A DNA stretch of 58,060 nucleotides, taken from the NCBI GenBank assembly GCA_000169995.1, contig AAZW01000030.1:1-58060 (forward strand), in the 5' to 3' direction. A model generated the notes under the pieces. It was not told the DNA's origin and ran no database searches. It saw only the letters and a list, made by a program, of their open reading frames with translations. This document shows, in pieces, positions 53,666 to 58,060 of the stretch. The translations under genes and the position numbers were made by a program. Positions within the stretch are counted from its first letter, which is position 1. Each line of letters starts with the position of its first letter. The DNA is from Vibrionales bacterium SWAT-3. Lineage in GTDB: Bacteria > Pseudomonadota > Gammaproteobacteria > Enterobacterales > Vibrionaceae.

Positions 53666-54899
53666 AAGGGCGGGATCGAACTTTAACCATTGAAAATAAT
53701 GGATTTATTTTACAGGGAACTTTTTTAGATAATCACGATCTGATCATGAAGTAAAAAAACATGAGAAATTCGCACATGATTATCATTGAGCAACTTAAAA
53801 AAGTGAAAGATACCCGTTCGCACATCAATCAAGTTTATCCTGTTATGGAAGTCGCTTTCGTGGTCATAACAGCCATGATTTGTGGTCAAAATAAATGGAC
53901 AGAGATTAAGGATTTCGGTGAAGGAAATATCGAGTGGTTACGTGAGTATTTCCCCTACGAAAATGGTCTTCCCACTCGACATAATATAGCTGCGATCATG
54001 AGATCCGTTGTGCCAGAGACGCTATTGGAAGCTATGGTGGGCTGGGTCAATTTGCACAGAGAGAAGCATGCACAGCCTATAATCAGTGTTGATGGGAAGG
54101 TTCTAAAAGGGGCAAAAGCAAGCAAACAACAGCACCCCCTCTATATGGTTTCGGCATTTGATGTAGACGAGGGTTTGACTCTCACACACCAACCTTGTGA
54201 CGGCAAAGGTATGGAGCTGCTAGCAATAAGAAACATGCTAGACGCTTTAGATATCAAAGGATGTTTATTAACTGCTGATGCCCTGCATTGTCAGGTTGAA
54301 ACACTGAATAAAGTAGTTGATAAAGGTGGAGATATCCTAGTACAAGTTAAACTGAATCAACCAAGTTTATTAGCAGAAATTGATGTGCAATTCCAAGACT
54401 ATTGGGCTTTGCCTGAAGATAAACAGGAATCATACATCACGGAAGAGAAAGGGCATGGTAGAAAAGAGGTTCGTGAGGTTTACGTGCTTCCTGCAGCCTT
54501 CAGCGAAGCACTCAGACAGAAGTGGTGTCTCGTAAAAAGCATTGTTGCAGTGGTAAGAGATAGGAGTGTCAAAGGGAAAGGAAGTTATGAAACCTCGTAC
54601 TATATTTGCACAGACCATTTATCTTTAGAGTTAGCCTCAAAGGCAACAAGAAAGCATTGGCATATTGAGAATCAGCAGCACTGGGCGTTGGACGTAATTT
54701 TCAAAGAAGACGAGCAGCGAATTTACGCTGGGGATTCAGCGTTGAATATGGCTTGTTGTCGTCGCTTTGTGCAGAACCTATTTAGAAAATCAGAGGGTAA
54801 CTTGTCTGTACCAAGAAAGATGAACCAAGCCGCATGGAATAAAGATTACAGGGAAAAAGTTCTTTTTACATCAGATTAACAAAGTATATTCGCGCCCTT
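53666..54899 (+). mobile_element. ISAs1-family insertion sequence, copy 2
   Basis: A 1234-bp element with the same ends as copy 1, flanked by the 10-bp direct repeat ACCTTTCTGT at 53656-53665 and 54900-54909. As each copy keeps its own matching duplication, they are separate insertions and the 2.5-kb interval between them has not been inverted by recombination. Inserted in the TypA-like gene. Confidence 0.95.
53761..54879 (+). CDS. ISAs1 family transposase
   Basis: An intact 372-aa DDE transposase. The N-terminal DDE_Tnp_1-associated part (DTRSHINQVYPVMEVAFVVI, PTRHNIAAIMR) is followed by ISVDGKVLKGAKA with the first Asp near residue 118, LLTADALHCQ with the second Asp near 184, and HWHIENQQHWALDVIFKED with the Glu region near 299-310. 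The ATG lies 95 bp inside the element. It is the source of transposase for both copies. Confidence 0.94.
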   Translation: MRNSHMIIIEQLKKVKDTRSHINQVYPVMEVAFVVITAMICGQNKWTEIKDFGEGNIEWLREYFPYENGLPTRHNIAAIMRSVVPETLLEAMVGWVNLHREKHAQPIISVDGKVLKGAKASKQQHPLYMVSAFDVDEGLTLTHQPCDGKGMELLAIRNMLDALDIKGCLLTADALHCQVETLNKVVDKGGDILVQVKLNQPSLLAEIDVQFQDYWALPEDKQESYITEEKGHGRKEVREVYVLPAAFSEALRQKWCLVKSIVAVVRDRSVKGKGSYETSYYICTDHLSLELASKATRKHWHIENQQHWALDVIFKEDEQRIYAGDSALNMACCRRFVQNLFRKSEGNLSVPRKMNQAAWNKDYREKVLFTSD

Positions 54900-55911
54900 A
54901 CCTTTCTGTAAGAGCTTTTGACTGAAGTACTTTTCCTTCTTGTCCTGCGAATGGAGAGTCATTAACGCTAAATTGGATACACACCATTGGTTTATCGATT
55001 TGTAGTTGCCCTAGTTTTAATTTGTTATTTTTAGTCGTTATAATGTCTGAAATACATATGTTATCAATACCAGATATAGCAATAATGTCTCCAACATCTC
55101 CTTCTGGAATTGCAACTCTATTAAGCCCATGAGAACGAAAGACTTCTTTTACTGTCGCACTTCTTTCCGGTTTCCCCTGACTTGTAATAATAACTTTCTG
55201 ACCTTTTGTAAATCCGCCTGCCAATACACGACCAATGCCAATTAGTCCGATATATGGTGAATAATCAAGTTGGTGGATTTGCATTAGAGGTTCTGAGCTT
55301 TCTAAAATTTTTGGAGCCTCAACATTATTTATTATTAGGTCTAATAAGGGGGCCATACCTTCTGTTTTTATCGGTTTAGATAAATATTTATAGGCATAGT
55401 TTAAACGAGCGCTACAACATACAACAGGGAAGTCTAATTGTTCCAACGTTGCACCTAGATGAATTAGTAGGTCATATAATTTATCCAAACACCTTGATAC
55501 GTTAGACTCTCTGCGGTCAATTTTATTAATGGCAACTAAAATTTTTAGCCCTTTTTTGATTGCCTTTTCAGCCACGAAACGAGTTTGAGGCATCGGCCCT
55601 TCGACTGCATCAACAACAACTAATGCTGCGTCAGCCATATCGATGACTCGCTCGACTTCACCACTAAAGTCTGAATGCCCGGGTGTATCGATTATATTGA
55701 TACGATGATCTTTCCAATCAACGGCAGTTACCTTTGATAAAATGGTAATGCCTCGTTCTTGTTCTTGGTCATTTGAATCGAGTAATAAGTGCTTACCTTC
55801 ATCTTGTCGAGATAATGAATTTGTTTGACGTAAGAGCGTATCAACTATCGATGTTTTTCCATGGTCTACATGTGCAACAATGGCAATGTTTCTTATATTT
55901 TGATGTTTCAT

Positions 55912-56261
55912 TGACAATTGTCCTGTTAGATGTGGTTAGTCATTTACCCTGTCTATTATGGGTCTAATTATATGGCTAAAACTCCTGGTTCTTTATTGTA
56001 ATCAAGACAAAAAATATCAATAAAGAGACATTTTAAAGTCGATGAAATTGAGTTGGAACTTTTTTATTTTCTTTGCACTGGTCGCTAAGATCTCAAGACG
56101 TTGTGGAACTTACTAATAGAAAGTTAAAATTGTTCCTTTTTTGGGGTTTACATCATTTGGTAATAAAGCCACTATGAATTCACGAAGAATAGACAAGTAA
56201 AGCTGTTCACCAGTGGGTTTAGGAATCAAACCTTCTGCTGATGGCTGATTTAGAGGAAGTA
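55912..56261. other. Intergenic region between the typA-like gene and aroC
   Basis: This 350-bp AT-rich gap must hold divergent promoters. On the minus strand a TATAAT at 55967-55972 is a possible -10 for the typA-like operon, without a convincing -35. Ahead of aroC I see only the ribosome site AGAGGAAGTA. prmB, often found upstream of aroC, is not here. Confidence 0.45.
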
Positions 56262-57347
56262 ATGGCAGGAAACAGTATCGGACAACATTTCCGCGTGACC
56301 ACGTTCGGAGAAAGTCACGGTATCGCACTAGGATGTATCGTAGATGGGTGCCCACCAGGATTAGAAATTACCGAAGCAGACCTTCAAAAAGATTTGGACC
56401 GTCGTCGCCCTGGTACTTCTCGCTATACAACGGCTCGCCGTGAAGCAGATGAAGTAAAGATTTTATCAGGTGTATTTGAAGGCCAAACTACGGGTACTTC
56501 TATTGGTCTATTGATTGAAAATACAGACCAACGCTCTAAAGACTATTCCGAAATTAAAGACAAATTCCGCCCAGGCCATGCTGATTACACGTACCATCAA
56601 AAGTACGGTGTGCGTGATTACCGTGGTGGTGGTCGCTCTTCAGCTCGTGAAACAGCAATGCGTGTTGCGGCTGGTGCGATTGCAAAGAAATACCTAAAAC
56701 AAGAATTTGGTGTTGAAATCCAAGCTTACCTTTCTCAAATGGGCGATATCTCAATTGATAAAGTGGATTGGAACGAGATTGAAAACAACGCTTTCTTCTG
56801 CCCTGATGCAGATAAAGTACCTGAGTTTGACCAACTGATTCGTGACCTACTAAAAGAAGGCAACTCGATCGGTGCGAAGATTCAAGTGGTCGCGACTAAA
56901 GTGCCTGTAGGCCTTGGTGAGCCGATCTTTGATCGCTTAGATGCTGATATCGCGCACGCACTAATGAGCATTAACGCTGTGAAAGGTGTTGAGATTGGCG
57001 ATGGCTTTGATGTGGTTAATCAACGCGGTAGCGAACACCGTGATCCATTAACGCCAGAAGGCTTCACTAGCAACCATGCTGGCGGTATCTTAGGTGGTAT
57101 CTCTACTGGCCAAGATATTGTGGCAAGCATTGCGCTTAAGCCAACATCAAGCATTACGGTACCGGGTGACACTATCACTAAAGATGGTGAAGCGACGCAG
57201 CTCATCACTAAAGGTCGTCACGATCCATGTGTTGGTATTCGTGCGGTGCCAATTGCAGAAGCGATGCTAGCGATTGTTCTACTCGATCATCTATTACGCC
57301 ATCGTGGTCAGAACCATGGCGTAACGACGAATACTCCTCAAATCTAA
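56262..57347 (+). CDS. aroC: Chorismate synthase
   Basis: Makes chorismate from EPSP with reduced FMN, the last step of the shikimate pathway. The 361-aa product has the three family signatures: GESHGIALGCIVDGCPPG near residue 10, the GGGRSSARETAMRVAAGA region near 125, and RHDPCVGIRAVPIAEAM near 325. An upstream ATG at 56241 is in frame, but GAGGAAG lies just before the ATG at 56262 and MAGNSIGQHFRVTTFGESHG is the family start. A terminator follows. Confidence 0.97.
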   Translation: MAGNSIGQHFRVTTFGESHGIALGCIVDGCPPGLEITEADLQKDLDRRRPGTSRYTTARREADEVKILSGVFEGQTTGTSIGLLIENTDQRSKDYSEIKDKFRPGHADYTYHQKYGVRDYRGGGRSSARETAMRVAAGAIAKKYLKQEFGVEIQAYLSQMGDISIDKVDWNEIENNAFFCPDADKVPEFDQLIRDLLKEGNSIGAKIQVVATKVPVGLGEPIFDRLDADIAHALMSINAVKGVEIGDGFDVVNQRGSEHRDPLTPEGFTSNHAGGILGGISTGQDIVASIALKPTSSITVPGDTITKDGEATQLITKGRHDPCVGIRAVPIAEAMLAIVLLDHLLRHRGQNHGVTTNTPQI

Positions 57348-57361
57348 CGATTGAGTGAATG

Positions 57362-57399
57362 AAAAAAAGGGTTGCTTCCTATTGGAGCAACCCTTTTTG
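57362..57399 (+). terminator. Terminator after aroC
   Basis: AAAGGGTTGCT and AGCAACCCTTT form an 11-bp stem followed by TTG; A and T runs also suit the convergent gene. Confidence 0.87.
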
Positions 57400-57419
57400 T
57401 TTTCTAGTGGTATTCGCTA

Positions 57420-58043
57420 TTAATGCACAGAGCTTTCAGGATCAAGCTGGAACGAAGGCAAGCGCCACTTGAATCTCACCGCTGCCATGCGCAGCAAGTA
57501 GCCGACCACAAGCGTTACAATTGTTGCAGTAACATCGTTAATACCAAACTCGAGTAAGCCTAGGTATAAGCCTGAAGCAATCAGTGCGATAGAGGCGTAA
57601 AGCTCTTCATGCAGCACCAGAGGTGTTTGACGACAGATAAGATCACGCAGCAAACCACCAAATACGCCAGTAACCAGTGCTGATACCATGCAGATCATTG
57701 GATGAAGGCCCATGTTCATCGCCACTTTAGTACCAATGATACTGAATACAATCAGACCCAGTGCATCTAAACGAATGAACAGACCTTTAAGTTTAATAAC
57801 CCACTTAGCTAGGCCTGTTGTGACAACGCCTGCCACACAAGTAATCGCAAGAAATTCAGGGTTCTCAACCCAACCTAACGGGTAGTGACCAAGCAAGATG
57901 TCTCGCACTGTACCACCGCCAATAGCCGTTGCGCTGGCAACCAACATTACACCAAACCAATCCATTTTTTGTTTACCAGCACTGAGAGCGCCGATCATGG
58001 CTTCTGCCGTGATGCCAATGATATACAAAACACTTAGTAGCAT
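57420..58043 (-). CDS. TRIC cation channel family (YadS/UPF0126) membrane protein
   Basis: A 207-aa membrane protein with about seven membrane segments arranged as an internal duplication. The signature glycine and arginine motifs are GGGTVRDILLGHYPLGW near residue 42 and GVFGGLLRDLICRQTPLVL near 127, characteristic of the UPF0126 family, bacterial relatives of trimeric intracellular cation channels. The physiological ion in vibrios is not known. The ATG at 58043 lies just inside the window, so the gene is complete although its promoter is not visible. Confidence 0.88.
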   Translation of the reverse strand: MLLSVLYIIGITAEAMIGALSAGKQKMDWFGVMLVASATAIGGGTVRDILLGHYPLGWVENPEFLAITCVAGVVTTGLAKWVIKLKGLFIRLDALGLIVFSIIGTKVAMNMGLHPMICMVSALVTGVFGGLLRDLICRQTPLVLHEELYASIALIASGLYLGLLEFGINDVTATIVTLVVGYLLRMAAVRFKWRLPSFQLDPESSVH

Positions 58044-58060
58044 TGCTGTAGCTCTATTAT

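Larger units (their letters stand above)
52883..55911 (-). pseudogene. Second TypA/BipA-like ribosome-associated GTPase, interrupted by ISAs1 copy 2
   Basis: Removing 53666-54899 and one ACCTTTCTGT duplication rejoins a 594-aa frame (ALTERLRLEATHDVALKIKP across the joint). G1 is AHVDHGKTSIVDTLL, switch II is DTPGHSDFSGEVERV, G4 is NKID and G5 is CSARL; domain V contains GCIDVSGRGELHLGVL, and the end is EVTPLNIRLAKRN, shorter than E. coli TypA. TypA binds ribosomes and helps 50S assembly and stress growth. The position beside a DsbB-like gene, away from the usual glnA neighbourhood, suggests a paralogue. The ATG at 55911 follows AGGA by nine bases. The IS cuts near residue 334, between domains II and III. 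Confidence 0.9.

Noticed and set aside
49937..54899. Composite transposon formed by the two ISAs1 copies
   Set aside because: Each copy has its own target duplication and splits a separate host gene whose frame is restored on excision, so the segment between was there before the insertions.

Overview
The window is a stretch of a Vibrio-type gammaproteobacterial chromosome, most likely a marine Vibrio of the Splendidus group. This rests on recognisable proteins and gene order: the end of seqA, pgm, gltA, sdhCDAB-sucABCD, znuABC, feoABC, argS, purU, yoaA-tsaB-slp-fadD-rnd-minEDC-ycgL, nupC, folD, tRNA-Arg and aroC. The species call is an inference. The genus call is fairly safe.

Layout. 1-3.8 kb holds the seqA end, pgm, a DUF1853 gene and a Nif3-like gene. 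3.8-4.5 kb is a cluster of palindromic repeats plus a heptamer satellite. 4.5-15.9 kb is the TCA-cycle block: gltA, divergent from sdhCDAB and sucABCD, with an ArcA-type box between them. 15.9-18.5 kb is zinc uptake (znuBC divergent from znuA around a Zur box). 18.7-22.1 kb encodes a large membrane-anchored sensor fused to an AraC-type DNA-binding domain. 22.8-25.5 kb is feoABC for ferrous iron. 25.6-31.5 kb holds yqhA-like, HIT, argS, yecM and purU, with two more repeat clusters. 31.7-48.5 kb is mostly conserved core: yoaA, tsaB, slp, an alpha/beta hydrolase, fadD, rnd, the min operon, ycgL, a lytic transglycosylase, a LysR regulator, nupC, a Na+/H+ antiporter and folD. tRNA-Arg(UCU) and an ElaA-type acetyltransferase follow, then the accessory region at 49.5-55.9 kb, then aroC and a TRIC-family gene.

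The most interesting part is 49,547-55,911. After removing three insertion sequences and one copy of each target duplication, a tight three-gene minus-strand operon reappears with every frame intact: a second TypA/BipA-like GTPase (594 aa), a 51-aa DUF5993-like membrane peptide and a DsbB-like thiol oxidoreductase (182 aa). Each gene carries exactly one IS: ISAs1-type, ISL3-type and ISAs1-type respectively. The cassette is therefore a recently silenced system that pairs a translational GTPase with membrane disulfide chemistry. I know of no described system with this composition.

Two core genes, minE and the antiporter gene, each look one base short. They are either real lesions or assembly indels. 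A seven-base satellite (TATCTCG and variants) occurs at the 3' ends of three unrelated genes, and a family of CGTCATTCCC-type palindromic repeats fills three intergenic regions.
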